Of a stretch of 64,000 bases of DNA, positions 39,460-47,649 are shown in pieces. The notes under the pieces are model-generated. The model had not been told where the DNA came from. It saw only the letters and a program-made list of their open reading frames with translations, and ran no database searches. Source of the stretch: Verrucomicrobiales bacterium (GTDB taxonomy: Bacteria; Verrucomicrobiota; Verrucomicrobiia; Verrucomicrobiales; DEV007); contig JANQVJ010000040.1 of NCBI GenBank assembly GCA_030730365.1, positions 23,155-87,154 of the forward strand, in the 5' to 3' direction. Numbering within the stretch: position 1 is the first letter of the stretch; each line of letters starts with the position of its first letter. The translations under genes and the position numbers were made by a program.

Positions 39460-40041
39460 TCACTCGACCCCGGTGATTTTACAACCGACCGCTTCGGTCC
39501 GGGGCGTCGGAACGGGCACGCCGGCCTTGATCGCGGCCAGCGCATCACGCAGATCGTGCACCTTCACCTCGCGTTGGCGTTTCGTGGGGCCGAGGTAAAG
39601 ATCGTTGATGCGCCCCTGATAGAGAAGCGTCCCCGCCGGATCGAGCACGATGACTTCGGGGGTGATTTTCGCCCCGAGTTTTTTTGCGACAACCTGGGCC
39701 GTGTCGTCGAGGACGGGGCTTTCGAATCCCATCATCGAAGCGTGTTGCAGGATGTCGGCCGCCTTGACCGAGGAATCCGAGTGGAGATAGCGGAAGGCAA
39801 ACGCATCCGCGAAGTCATCCTCGATCTCCTTCATTTCAGGACCGAAGTTGTTTGAGGTGGGGCAGTAGGGAGATACAAAAAAGAGAACGACCGCCTTCTT
39901 TCCCGCTGTGGCGAGGACCTCGACCGGCTTGCCGTCAAGACCTTTGAGCGAAAGAGGTAGCGTTTCGCCTTGCGCAAAGACGGTGGGGGCAATTAGAAAA
40001 AAGGCGAGGGCAGCCTGTTGGATTGGGAGAGGGGGACTCAT
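39460..40041 (-). CDS. secreted redoxin (AhpC/TSA-thioredoxin-like)
   Basis: A 193-residue protein from the ATG at 40041, with a signal peptide (IQQAALAFFLIAPTVFAQG). The thioredoxin-fold core reads KKAVVLFFVSPYCPTSNNFGPEM, a CPTS version of the active site with only one cysteine of the C-x-x-C pair, then ITPEVIVLDPAGTLLYQGRIND. This pattern is that of the 'redoxin family' proteins common in Planctomycetes and Verrucomicrobia. Possible roles are peroxide reduction or disulfide handling in the periplasm. The second cysteine lies near the C terminus (VGCKITGVE). Confidence 0.85.
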   Translation of the reverse strand: MSPPLPIQQAALAFFLIAPTVFAQGETLPLSLKGLDGKPVEVLATAGKKAVVLFFVSPYCPTSNNFGPEMKEIEDDFADAFAFRYLHSDSSVKAADILQHASMMGFESPVLDDTAQVVAKKLGAKITPEVIVLDPAGTLLYQGRINDLYLGPTKRQREVKVHDLRDALAAIKAGVPVPTPRTEAVGCKITGVE

Positions 40042-40099
40042 GATCAATCTGACTACCGCCTTGCGAACACCGATGCAAGGACGCAATCTCGACCCGTGA

Positions 40100-40615
40100 T
40101 CACAGGAGGGTGTTCCCCTGCGGATCCCGGCGGATCCCCATGCCCGTCATGATGACGTCGATGACGGCCCAAATACCGAGCCCGCCGCAGGTTAAGAGCT
40201 TTAGGACTCCGAGACCGATGTTGCCGAGATAAAAATGATCGGCGCCGAAGTAGCCGAGCAGTGTCGCGAGGAGAAAAGTGACGCCCTGACTCCTCGCCGG
40301 CGCTCCACCATAATCCCGTCTCAGCCGTCGACCGTGAACATCGGTTCCGCCACCCATCCCGATGATGTAATAATCAATGATCGTCCAGATACCGAAGCCC
40401 CCCAGAGTAAAAAGTTTCAGGAAACCAAGACCGATCTGACCCAGGTAAAACCGGTCCACGCCGAGGGTCCCGAGAAACATGCTGAGCAGAAAAGCGGAGG
40501 CCTGATCCTTGTCGCTTTCCTGCCCCATCGCGACCATACTGTATTTTTGGTAGGGAGCAGGAACGTAAGCTGTTGCGGCGGGTTCCAATGGCGAGGTAGG
40601 CGGCTGTTTTTTCAT
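40100..40615 (-). CDS. tandem TM2-domain membrane protein
   Basis: About 171 residues from the ATG at 40615; an ATG at 40639 in the same frame is possible but overlaps the small gene upstream. It holds two TM2 domains in tandem: [27 protein letters not shown] followed by [12 protein letters not shown], and [14 protein letters not shown] with [11 protein letters not shown] and [12 protein letters not shown]; each has two membrane helices and the D-R/H-FYLG motif. The N terminus is Pro/Ala-rich. TM2 proteins are of unknown function in bacteria. The two domains are clearly duplicates of each other. Confidence 0.85.
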   Translation of the reverse strand: MKKQPPTSPLEPAATAYVPAPYQKYSMVAMGQESDKDQASAFLLSMFLGTLGVDRFYLGQIGLGFLKLFTLGGFGIWTIIDYYIIGMGGGTDVHGRRLRRDYGGAPARSQGVTFLLATLLGYFGADHFYLGNIGLGVLKLLTCGGLGIWAVIDVIMTGMGIRRDPQGNTLL

Positions 40616-40628
40616 CTTCGTTGAAAAG

Positions 40629-40778
40629 CTAGATGGCATGGAGATGATGGCGTGTCTCGACCAGTTTCGGAAAAAGCATCTCAATCGTCCCGGCAAAAAC
40701 TTCGTCGCGATCCGCTGCCGATAGTGGCGAAGAAACCTGGGCAAGCGTAAAGGCGAAAAGCGGGAGGAGCAACTTCAT
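40629..40778 (-). CDS. small secreted peptide (49 residues)
   Basis: A 49-residue frame from the ATG at 40778 with a good signal peptide ([21 protein letters not shown]) followed by 28 residues [15 protein letters not shown]... ending in HHLHAI. It ends 13 bases before the likely start of the TM2 gene and may be its operon partner. It is not a family I recognise and could be the N-terminal remnant of a longer secreted protein. Confidence 0.35.
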   Translation of the reverse strand: MKLLLPLFAFTLAQVSSPLSAADRDEVFAGTIEMLFPKLVETRHHLHAI

Positions 40779-40881
40779 GCCGGAGACCATAGGAAAACCG
40801 CGGCGCCACGGCAAGGTGGAAACCAGACAGGGTTAGGTCGATAAGTAGACCCTGTTGGGTTTCAAACGAATCCGGAGGAAA

Positions 40882-40942
40882 GGACACGGGAATGGAGGAC
40901 AGAGGAATGGTTCTGAATTCCTTTGTCCCCATTCCTTTGTCC
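40882..40942. repeat. palindromic GGACAAAGGAATGG repeat (REP-like)
   Basis: Four related units form a large imperfect palindrome: GGACACGGGAATGG (40882-40895) and GGACAGAGGAATGG (40897-40910) on the plus strand, then two copies of ATTCCTTTGTCC (40917-40928, 40931-40942), which are the same unit inverted. This resembles REP/BIME elements that are moved by REP-associated transposases. No transposase is in the window. Confidence 0.65.
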
Positions 40943-41056
40943 TGCTTCATTTGGTCATGGCGGTGAACTCGGAAACTTGATCCGCTCCCGGAACAGCGCG
41001 AAGTCGTCTTTCGAGAGACTTGACCAATCGTAGTGCGATCCCGATTCTGGGCGCCT

Positions 41057-41845
41057 ATGCGACGACTCTTTTTTGCTCTTTCCCTCCTTTTCGGCTCCAC
41101 CTTTCTCATGGCGGACGAGGTGCCCTTGCCGGCGAAGGAAAATTTTCATCTCTTCCTCCTCGTCGGCCAGTCGAACATGGCCGGTCGGGGCGAGGTCACG
41201 CCCGACGATCAGCGGCCCGACCCTCGCGTGCTCATGCTCGACAAGGAAGGTCGCTGGGTGCCGGCGGTGGATCCGATGCACTTCGACAAACCGGCTATCG
41301 TCGGCGTTGGCCTTGGCCGCACCTTCGGCCTTGAGATCGCCAAGGCGACTCCGGGCGTTACGATCGGACTGATCCCATGTGCCGTCGGCGGTTCACCCGT
41401 CGAGACCTGGGAGCCGGGCGCTTTTGACGCGGCGACGAAGACGCATCCCTGGGACGACGCGATGGCGCGGGCTCGTCTGGCGCTGCCGGCGGGCACGCTC
41501 AAGGGAATCCTCTGGCATCAGGGCGAGTCGGATAGCACACCCGAGCGGGCCGGTCTCTACGCGCAGCGACTGCACGCGCTCATTGACCGCTTTCGCAGCG
41601 AACTCGCGGCCCCGTCGGTTCCCTTCATCGCCGGGCAGATGGGGATTTTCCCGGAGAGCCCGTGGAGCGGAGAGAAAACGATCGTTGATCGCGTGCATCA
41701 GGATCTGCCCGCGCAGGTCAAAGGCACCGCCTTCGTGTCGGCCGCGGGGCTCACGCACAAAGGCGACAAGGTCCACTTCGACGCGGCCTCGTATCGCGAA
41801 CTGGGGAAACGCTACGCCGCCGCTTTCCTCGCGATGAAACCCTGA
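41057..41845 (+). CDS. secreted sialate O-acetylesterase-like (DUF303/CE6) esterase
   Basis: A 262-residue protein from the ATG at 41057 with a signal peptide (RRLFFALSLLFGSTFLMA). The SGNH-hydrolase motif is FLLVGQSNMAGRGE with the catalytic Ser. Further blocks are GVTIGLIPCAVGGSPVETW, GILWHQGESDS and, at the end, DKVHFDAASYRELGKRYA carrying the catalytic His. The family removes O-acetyl groups from sialic acid or xylan. It is the first of several secreted esterases here. Confidence 0.9.
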   Translation: MRRLFFALSLLFGSTFLMADEVPLPAKENFHLFLLVGQSNMAGRGEVTPDDQRPDPRVLMLDKEGRWVPAVDPMHFDKPAIVGVGLGRTFGLEIAKATPGVTIGLIPCAVGGSPVETWEPGAFDAATKTHPWDDAMARARLALPAGTLKGILWHQGESDSTPERAGLYAQRLHALIDRFRSELAAPSVPFIAGQMGIFPESPWSGEKTIVDRVHQDLPAQVKGTAFVSAAGLTHKGDKVHFDAASYRELGKRYAAAFLAMKP

Positions 41846-41913
41846 AAAAATTCACAACCATCAGGACTTATCCGCCGGGCGGAAGAGTCATTTTCGGGGA
41901 GTAGTTCCTTTGT

Positions 41914-42669
41914 TCACGGCGCCGTCGCCTTAATCTGCAAGCGGGTGCTCGAGACGATGTTCGTTCCCGAAGGGCCGCTCACGGTCTCGATGCGGATGTC
42001 GTTGACCATCCAGACGTCGTCGAATTTTTTTCCGCTGAGGACTTCGAAGCGCCGGATCGGGCGATCGCCCTTGTCGCGCCCTATCATTTTCACCATGCCG
42101 CCGCTGATCTTGTCGATCCAGACATCGACGCCTGCATAGGCGCCGGCTCCGTCGGGATTTGGAATCGAGAGGAGGATGCAGTTGCGCCCCTTCAGCTTCT
42201 CCTCGCGCACGATCTTCGCATTGGGCCAGTAAAGAAATCGCATTGAGAGATCGTCGTAGGTGACGTCGGTGCCGCGAATCTTTTCGTCGAACTTTGACGG
42301 GTTCACGGGGCTCATTGGCGCGCCTCCGATTCCTTCGAGCAGGGCGAAACTGCGGTTCTTCGTCTCGAGAAAAATGATCTGGGCTGGCTCATTGAAGAGG
42401 TAGCTGATCGAGTCGGGCTTGAGCCCGAGTTGGAACCCAACCTTTTTCGTCACCCCCATGCGGAGTTCGCCGGTGAAGTTGCGATTGTAGGTCGTGTAGC
42501 TGTAGCGGACGAGTTGGAGGACCTCGTCCGCATTCAGCTCGGAGATGGGTTTTCCCGCGAAGGACGACTCATCCACAGGCGGCACCTCACTGCCCCCTCC
42601 CTCGGAAAAGGCGCGCGGGGTCGGGAGAAAAATCAGGCAAAGGGCGAGGACGGGGAGAGTTCGAAACAT
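41914..42669 (-). CDS. LolA-like outer-membrane lipoprotein-sorting protein
   Basis: A 251-residue exported protein with a signal peptide (FRTLPVLALCLIFLPTPRAFS). The body is a LolA/LolB-type beta-half-barrel (PF17131-like), recognisable from NFTGELRMGVTKK, IIFLETKNRSFALLEG, the 'YDDLSMRFLYWPNAKIVREE' region and GVDVWIDKISGGMVKMIGRDK. It may bind lipid or lipoprotein at the outer membrane. The neighbour downstream on the same strand is far enough (30 bases) that a common transcript is possible. Confidence 0.78.
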   Translation of the reverse strand: MFRTLPVLALCLIFLPTPRAFSEGGGSEVPPVDESSFAGKPISELNADEVLQLVRYSYTTYNRNFTGELRMGVTKKVGFQLGLKPDSISYLFNEPAQIIFLETKNRSFALLEGIGGAPMSPVNPSKFDEKIRGTDVTYDDLSMRFLYWPNAKIVREEKLKGRNCILLSIPNPDGAGAYAGVDVWIDKISGGMVKMIGRDKGDRPIRRFEVLSGKKFDDVWMVNDIRIETVSGPSGTNIVSSTRLQIKATAP

Positions 42670-42699
42670 GCGCCACTTTACCGCGATTTTGCCCCCGTG

Positions 42700-43470
42700 T
42701 CACTGCATCAACTCGGCCAGCTTGGGGCTGATCGCGTCGGCCCAGATCTGATAGCCGGCAGGGGAAAGGTGGAGGAAGTCGGGCATGACTTCTTTGGTGA
42801 GGGCGCCGTTGACGAGGGGGAACTTCGGCCCGATGTCGAGAAAATGGACGTTCTTGCCGTCGTCGAGTTTGGCGATGATGGCGTTGACCGCGATCAGCTT
42901 CTCATTGGCCGCGCCGAGTTTGCCTTCGGGCTTGTCGCCGCGCGGGAAGACCGCGAGCAGGAGAATTTTTGCCTGGGGCTGCTTTTCCCGAATCGTCTCG
43001 ACGATCACGGTGACGCCTTTGGCAATCTCTTCGGGGGTATTGCTGCCGACGTTGTTGGTCCCGATCATGAGCACGACAGCCTTGGGCTTGATCCCGTCGA
43101 GTTCCCCATTGGTGATGCGCCAGAGAACGTGCTGGGTGCGGTCGCCGCCGATGCCGAAGTTGACCGGAGTGTAAGCACCGAAGGCCTTGTCCCAGATCGC
43201 CTTTTGCCCGCCCCATCCGGCGGTGATGGAGTCACCGAGAAAGACGAGTTGCGCTTTACCCTCCTGTGCCAGTTTGACAAAGCGATCGTGGGACTGGATA
43301 AAATTCGGGTTCACTTTGCCGTCCGGTCCGAACTTCTCGGCGGCGACGTCGGCCTGCTGCGGAGGCAGCGCGACTTTCGGGGCAGCCGGTGCCGGGGGCG
43401 CGGCGGTCTGGGCGAGGGCGGAGAGGGAACTGGTGAAGAGGAGGGCGAGCAATAAGAGGGTTCGGTTCAT
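42700..43470 (-). CDS. secreted SGNH/GDSL-family hydrolase
   Basis: A 256-residue exported protein. It has a signal peptide (RTLLLLALLFTSSLSALAQ) and an Ala/Pro linker, then block I LVFLGDSITAGWGG (Ser), block II NFGIGGDRTQHVLWR (Gly), block III VVLMIGTNNVGSN (Asn) and block V PDFLHLSPAGYQIWADAI (Asp and His). It is close to the platelet-activating-factor acetylhydrolase IB-like group, which in these bacteria removes acetyl groups from polysaccharides. It is on the opposite strand from the flanking CE6-like and esterase genes. Confidence 0.92.
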   Translation of the reverse strand: MNRTLLLLALLFTSSLSALAQTAAPPAPAAPKVALPPQQADVAAEKFGPDGKVNPNFIQSHDRFVKLAQEGKAQLVFLGDSITAGWGGQKAIWDKAFGAYTPVNFGIGGDRTQHVLWRITNGELDGIKPKAVVLMIGTNNVGSNTPEEIAKGVTVIVETIREKQPQAKILLLAVFPRGDKPEGKLGAANEKLIAVNAIIAKLDDGKNVHFLDIGPKFPLVNGALTKEVMPDFLHLSPAGYQIWADAISPKLAELMQ

Positions 43471-43607
43471 GGGTCGATTCTGAAGGTGGCGAAGAATCCG
43501 GGCAACTGAAAAGAGGCGGCATCTCCTTACGTGATCTCGGCGCGCGCCCGGCGTTCCCGGGCTTCGTGATCGGGGTGGCAGGAGGTATATCTTGTCGGAT
43601 CCTAATC

Positions 43608-44480
43608 ATGAAACTGCTCTGCCCTTTCCCCTTCCTCGCGCTAATCGCTCTCACTTTGTCTGCTGCCGCTGCGGAAAATCCCGAACGACTTCCGCTGTGG
43701 CCGTCGGAGGCTCCGGTGGGCGATGGATCGGTTGACCCGGCGAATGCCTTCATCACGATTCACCCAGCACCAAAGCCGAATGGTGCGGCCGTGATCATTT
43801 GTCCCGGCGGCGGTTACGGAGGTCTCGTCACTGGTGCCGAGGGGCACGGCATCGCCGCCTGGCTCAACGGTTACGGCATCGCCGGCATCGTGCTCGAGTA
43901 TCGTCTTCCCAAAGGCCGCTCAGAGGTTCCTCTCCTCGACGCGCAGCGCGCCCTGCGCACGATCCGTCACTGGGCGAAGGGCCTCGCCCTGGACCCGAAT
44001 CGCCTCGGCATCATCGGTTTTTCCGCCGGTGGCCATCTCGCCTCCACCGCAGGCACTCACTTCGATGCCGGTGACGCGCAGTCGACCGATCCCGTCGAGC
44101 GGATGAGCAGTCGGCCCGATTTCATGATCCTCGTCTATCCGGTTATCACGATGGGCAGTTCCGCCCACGGGGGCTCGCGGACAAATCTTCTCGGGAAAGA
44201 CCCGACGCCGGAGTTGCTCGAGCGATTCTCCAACGAAAAGCAGGTCACCGCGCAAACGCCGCCCGCCTTCCTCACGCACGCCGCCGATGATAAGGTCGTC
44301 GTTCCTGACAACAGCCTGCATTTTTACGAGGCCCTCCTCGCCAAAAAAGTTCCCGCAAAATATCTCGCCCTGCCCTCGGGCGGTCATGGTCTCAACGGAT
44401 ACAAGGGTCCGATGTGGGACGCCTGGCAGAAGCAATCGATCGAATGGCTCGCGGAGATGAAGATGATGGCGGGAGATTGA
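43608..44480 (+). CDS. secreted alpha/beta-hydrolase esterase
   Basis: A 290-residue protein from the ATG at 43608 with a signal peptide (LLCPFPFLALIALTLSAAAA). It has the oxyanion region IICPGGGYGGLV, the nucleophile elbow IIGFSAGGHLAST, an acid in HAADDKVVVPDNS and the catalytic His in PSGGHGLNGYKGP. The order matches the BD-FAE/acetylxylan-esterase-like group. It ends just before the CxxCH protein gene in the same direction and may share its transcript. Confidence 0.9.
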   Translation: MKLLCPFPFLALIALTLSAAAAENPERLPLWPSEAPVGDGSVDPANAFITIHPAPKPNGAAVIICPGGGYGGLVTGAEGHGIAAWLNGYGIAGIVLEYRLPKGRSEVPLLDAQRALRTIRHWAKGLALDPNRLGIIGFSAGGHLASTAGTHFDAGDAQSTDPVERMSSRPDFMILVYPVITMGSSAHGGSRTNLLGKDPTPELLERFSNEKQVTAQTPPAFLTHAADDKVVVPDNSLHFYEALLAKKVPAKYLALPSGGHGLNGYKGPMWDAWQKQSIEWLAEMKMMAGD

Positions 44481-44557
44481 GGGAAATCCTCGTCGTCATC
44501 GCGGCCTTGTCGAAGGGGCGGGTGACGGGTTACTCTCTTCGCGATCAACCTATCGTC

Positions 44558-45847
44558 ATGCGCCCCGCCCTTTTCGCCATCGTCTTCTCCGTTCTGCTCT
44601 TTCCGCGTTCCGAGGCGCGCGCGCAGGCCTTCAATGACTTCCTGGTTCCGCCGCATGATTACGGGGCGATCGAGGGCCGCGACGCGATGAGCCGGCTTGT
44701 AGCGAGGGCGGCGAGGGGTGAGCGTGATTTTGGCACTGAGACCGGTCTGCCCCTGCTGCGCGAACTGCTCGCCGAGCTCGCCATCCCTGAATCGTCGCAG
44801 GTGCTGCTCTTTTCCAAGACGAGCCTTCAGCGCGAATACATCACCCCGAAGACCCCGCGGGCGATCTATTTCAATGAGAACGGTTATGTCACGTGGGTGC
44901 CTGACGGTCTCATCGAAGTGCTGATGTTCGACCCCGACGCGGGCGGTTTGTTCTTCCTCGAGGAGTTGCCCGAAGAGCGGCCCGATCTGAAAACGGCTTT
45001 CGTGAAGGGCCGTGGTTGCACCGGATGCCACAGCGGAACGGCGACCAATTTCCTGCCCGGCCCGATGGCGCGATCGGCCTATGTCGCCGATGACGGTCGT
45101 CGCATCGGCGCGGTTCCCGGTCACACCCGCATGCACCACGGCGTCCCTTTTGCGGATCGATGGGGTGGTTATTATGTGAGCGGCGCTCCGCTCTCCCTCA
45201 GTCACCTCGGGAATGCCTTTGCCAGTCGCGAGGGCGGCGAGACAAAACTGACCCGGCCCGGGATGCTCTACGACTCCGGCAAATATCCGATTCCCGAGGC
45301 GAATGTCCTGCCGCTGATGCTCTTTGATCACCAGATCGAGGGGCATAACCTGCTGATGGAGGTCCGCTACCGCTGGCGCCTAGCGGAATATGAAAAAGCG
45401 AAGTCGGGCGGGGAGATTTCGACGGGAACCCGTCTCGGGCTGGAGCGCGGGCTGGAGCGTCTCGTTCGGTATTTCCTTTTTGCAAACGAGGCCGCTCTCG
45501 ACGGGGCGGAGCTGGTCGTCTCGACCGCCTACCGCGAAGACTTCCTGCGGGGGAGACGGATGGACGGCGAGGGGCACAGCCTCAAGGATCTCGATCTCAC
45601 GAATCGCCTCTTTAAAAACCGCCTCAGCTACCTCATCTACGCGCAGGCGTTCGAAGAGGCTCCCCTGGGGATGCGGGAAGCGGTCTTCGCGCGACTCCAC
45701 GCCATCCTTACTCCGCCTGAGCCGCCCGAGGGTTACGCTTATTTCGACAAAGGGGAAAGGGAGCGCATCGTCTCCATCCTGCGGGCAACCCGGAATGATC
45801 TGCCCGCGGGCTGGCATGGCGGCGTGCGCACGGCGGAGATTCGCTGA
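44558..45847 (+). CDS. exported protein with single CxxCH haem motif
   Basis: A 429-residue protein from the ATG at 44558, with a signal peptide (RPALFAIVFSVLLFPRSEARA). Residues 154-158 read CTGCH, a single c-type haem attachment motif, inside VKGRGCTGCHSGTATNF. The surrounding domain is not a typical cytochrome c fold that I recognise; a later part (ANEAALDGAELVVSTAYREDF) is helical. Similar proteins are annotated as hypothetical in Planctomycetes and Verrucomicrobia. Possible role: electron transfer to a secreted oxidoreductase such as that at 19644, speculative. Confidence 0.75.
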   Translation: MRPALFAIVFSVLLFPRSEARAQAFNDFLVPPHDYGAIEGRDAMSRLVARAARGERDFGTETGLPLLRELLAELAIPESSQVLLFSKTSLQREYITPKTPRAIYFNENGYVTWVPDGLIEVLMFDPDAGGLFFLEELPEERPDLKTAFVKGRGCTGCHSGTATNFLPGPMARSAYVADDGRRIGAVPGHTRMHHGVPFADRWGGYYVSGAPLSLSHLGNAFASREGGETKLTRPGMLYDSGKYPIPEANVLPLMLFDHQIEGHNLLMEVRYRWRLAEYEKAKSGGEISTGTRLGLERGLERLVRYFLFANEAALDGAELVVSTAYREDFLRGRRMDGEGHSLKDLDLTNRLFKNRLSYLIYAQAFEEAPLGMREAVFARLHAILTPPEPPEGYAYFDKGERERIVSILRATRNDLPAGWHGGVRTAEIR

Positions 45848-45859
45848 GGGCCCAAATGC

Positions 45860-47314
45860 TCACTGTGCCAACCGCACGGGCACGGGATTCCCGACCCGGC
45901 CGATCGGTCTGATGCCGTGCCCGGGTGCGCCGCGGTCGCCGAGGTCGGCACGCATTTTTTCCGCGAGGGCGGTGAGGCGGGCGACGATCTCCGGATGCCG
46001 TTCGGCGAGGTTGTTCTCGCTCGCAATGTCCTCGACGACGTTGAAAAGGAGAGGTGGGATGTTCTTTGTGCCGGCTTTGAAATGCGGGTGCCGGGCGAAT
46101 TCGTCGAGCGGGAGAAAGAGCTTCCACGGTCCCGAGCGCACCGCCTGGAGCTGATCGAGGTAGTAGTAATAGTAGGCCTCGTGCGGTGTCGTCGCGCCGG
46201 GTTCTCCGGTCAGGAGCGGACCAACGTCGTGCCCGTCGATGCGACGGTCGGCAGGAGCTTCACCGCCAGCGAGACGGGCGAAGGTGGGGAGCAGATCCAT
46301 GGTCGAGACGAGTTCGTCGCAGGTGGTGGCGGCGGGGACGGTGCCGGGCCACCAGGCGATTGCGGGCACGCGAAAGGCACCCTCGGCGGTGGTGTAGCCG
46401 GTGCCCGAAAGCGGGCGGTTCGATCCCCGACTGAGATCGTTCCGGTCGGCCTTGATTGGTGCACCGTTGTCAGAGGTCCAGATGACGAGCGTCTTGCGGT
46501 CGAGTCCGGTTTGCCGCAGCTTTTCGAGGATTTGTCCGGCCGACCAGTCGAGTTCCTCGATGGCGTCGCCCCACGGACCGTTGCGGCTTTTCCCCTTGAA
46601 CGCCGGGCTCGAGAAGGGAGCGGAGGTGCTGCCGGGCATGGCCTGGGGCAGATAAATAAAGAAGGGCTGGTCGCGATTCCGCTCAATGAAGTCGAGGGCG
46701 CGTTCCGTTTCTCGTTTTGTTAGGTAGTCGCGATCGACGGGCGCCTCGATGACCATTTCGTTTTCCATGAGCGGTAGCGGCGGCCAGGAAGAGCCGTCCT
46801 GCTCCCAGACCCGCTCGGTCATGTCGTCAGAGTAGGGCACGCCGAAGTATTCATCGAATCCCTGACGCGTCGGCAGGAAGGGCGGCTGGTCGCCGAGATG
46901 CCATTTACCGATCGCGGCGGTAGCATACCCCTGCGCTTTGAGGACCTCGGCGATGGTGACCTCGTCGGGATGGAGCCCGTAGGGCGAGACGGGACGCAGG
47001 ACGTGATGATCGCGCTCGTTGAGGTGCATCGAGACACGCTGGGCGTAGGCGCCGGTCATGAGACTCGCCCGTGAGGGCGTGCAGACGCCGGCGGTGACGC
47101 AGAAGTGGGTGAACCGCCTCCCTTCCTCCGCCATGCGGTTGAGATGCGGCGTGCGATGGAGGGTGGAACCGAAGGGCTCGATGTCGCCGTAGCCGAGATT
47201 GTCGGTGAAGATGACGATGAAATTCGGCTTTTCCACGTCGTCGGCGGCGCGGGCGGGAGCGGTCGGGAGGGGGATGGAAAAGGCGAGAATACTGAGCAAG
47301 GTCGGAAGCTTCAT
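45860..47314 (-). CDS. secreted type I sulfatase
   Basis: A 484-residue exported arylsulfatase-like enzyme from the ATG at 47314; a GTG two codons upstream is possible. It has a signal peptide, the metal site NFIVIFTDNLGYGD near the start, and the sulfatase signature GVCTPSRASLMTG, where the Cys is matured to formylglycine. GKWHLG and DNGAP further on complete the active site. It would remove sulfate esters from polysaccharides or glycosaminoglycans. No formylglycine-generating enzyme is in the window. Its end is 12 bases from the convergent CxxCH gene. Confidence 0.95.
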   Translation of the reverse strand: MKLPTLLSILAFSIPLPTAPARAADDVEKPNFIVIFTDNLGYGDIEPFGSTLHRTPHLNRMAEEGRRFTHFCVTAGVCTPSRASLMTGAYAQRVSMHLNERDHHVLRPVSPYGLHPDEVTIAEVLKAQGYATAAIGKWHLGDQPPFLPTRQGFDEYFGVPYSDDMTERVWEQDGSSWPPLPLMENEMVIEAPVDRDYLTKRETERALDFIERNRDQPFFIYLPQAMPGSTSAPFSSPAFKGKSRNGPWGDAIEELDWSAGQILEKLRQTGLDRKTLVIWTSDNGAPIKADRNDLSRGSNRPLSGTGYTTAEGAFRVPAIAWWPGTVPAATTCDELVSTMDLLPTFARLAGGEAPADRRIDGHDVGPLLTGEPGATTPHEAYYYYYLDQLQAVRSGPWKLFLPLDEFARHPHFKAGTKNIPPLLFNVVEDIASENNLAERHPEIVARLTALAEKMRADLGDRGAPGHGIRPIGRVGNPVPVRLAQ

Positions 47315-47649
47315 GGTCACCCGTTATCGAACCGGAGCGACCGCCTCCCTGTCAAGCGGGGAGGTCCGCCCTGCCGCCCGAAACGCGTCCCCCAACGCCA
47401 ATGAGTCGAGCAGTGACAGGGTCGAATGGCGCGGGGTTAAGGCCATGGTTCGGTGGGTAGAATTTATCGCCATCGTGTTCCGTCGCGGGCACGGAGGAGG
47501 GACATTCCTGTCCCTCTCGTTTCATCGTGCTGGAGACGATGCACAAAAGGGCGGCAGGAATGTCGCCCCGCACGAGGAAGAGGCCACCTGCCCCCGCCGG
47601 CGCGCCCTGCAAAACGAAGCTTAATGCCGCGACCGTGACAGGGGCAAAA
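47315..47649. other. intergenic region with palindromic elements
   Basis: About 335 bases between the sulfatase start and the end of the following minus-strand gene. I see no gene. The second half is occupied by the hairpin repeat at 47497-47567 described separately; the first 180 bases should contain the sulfatase promoter. Confidence 0.4.
47497..47567. repeat. paired GACATTCCTGTC hairpin repeat
   Basis: Three hairpins occur in 71 bases: GAGGGACA-TTCC-TGTCCCTC (47497-47516), CATCGT/ACGATG (47523-47541) and GGCGGCA-GGAA-TGTCGCC (47550-47567). The first and last are inverted versions of one unit (core GACATTCCTG). It looks like an intergenic REP-type element. Confidence 0.55.
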
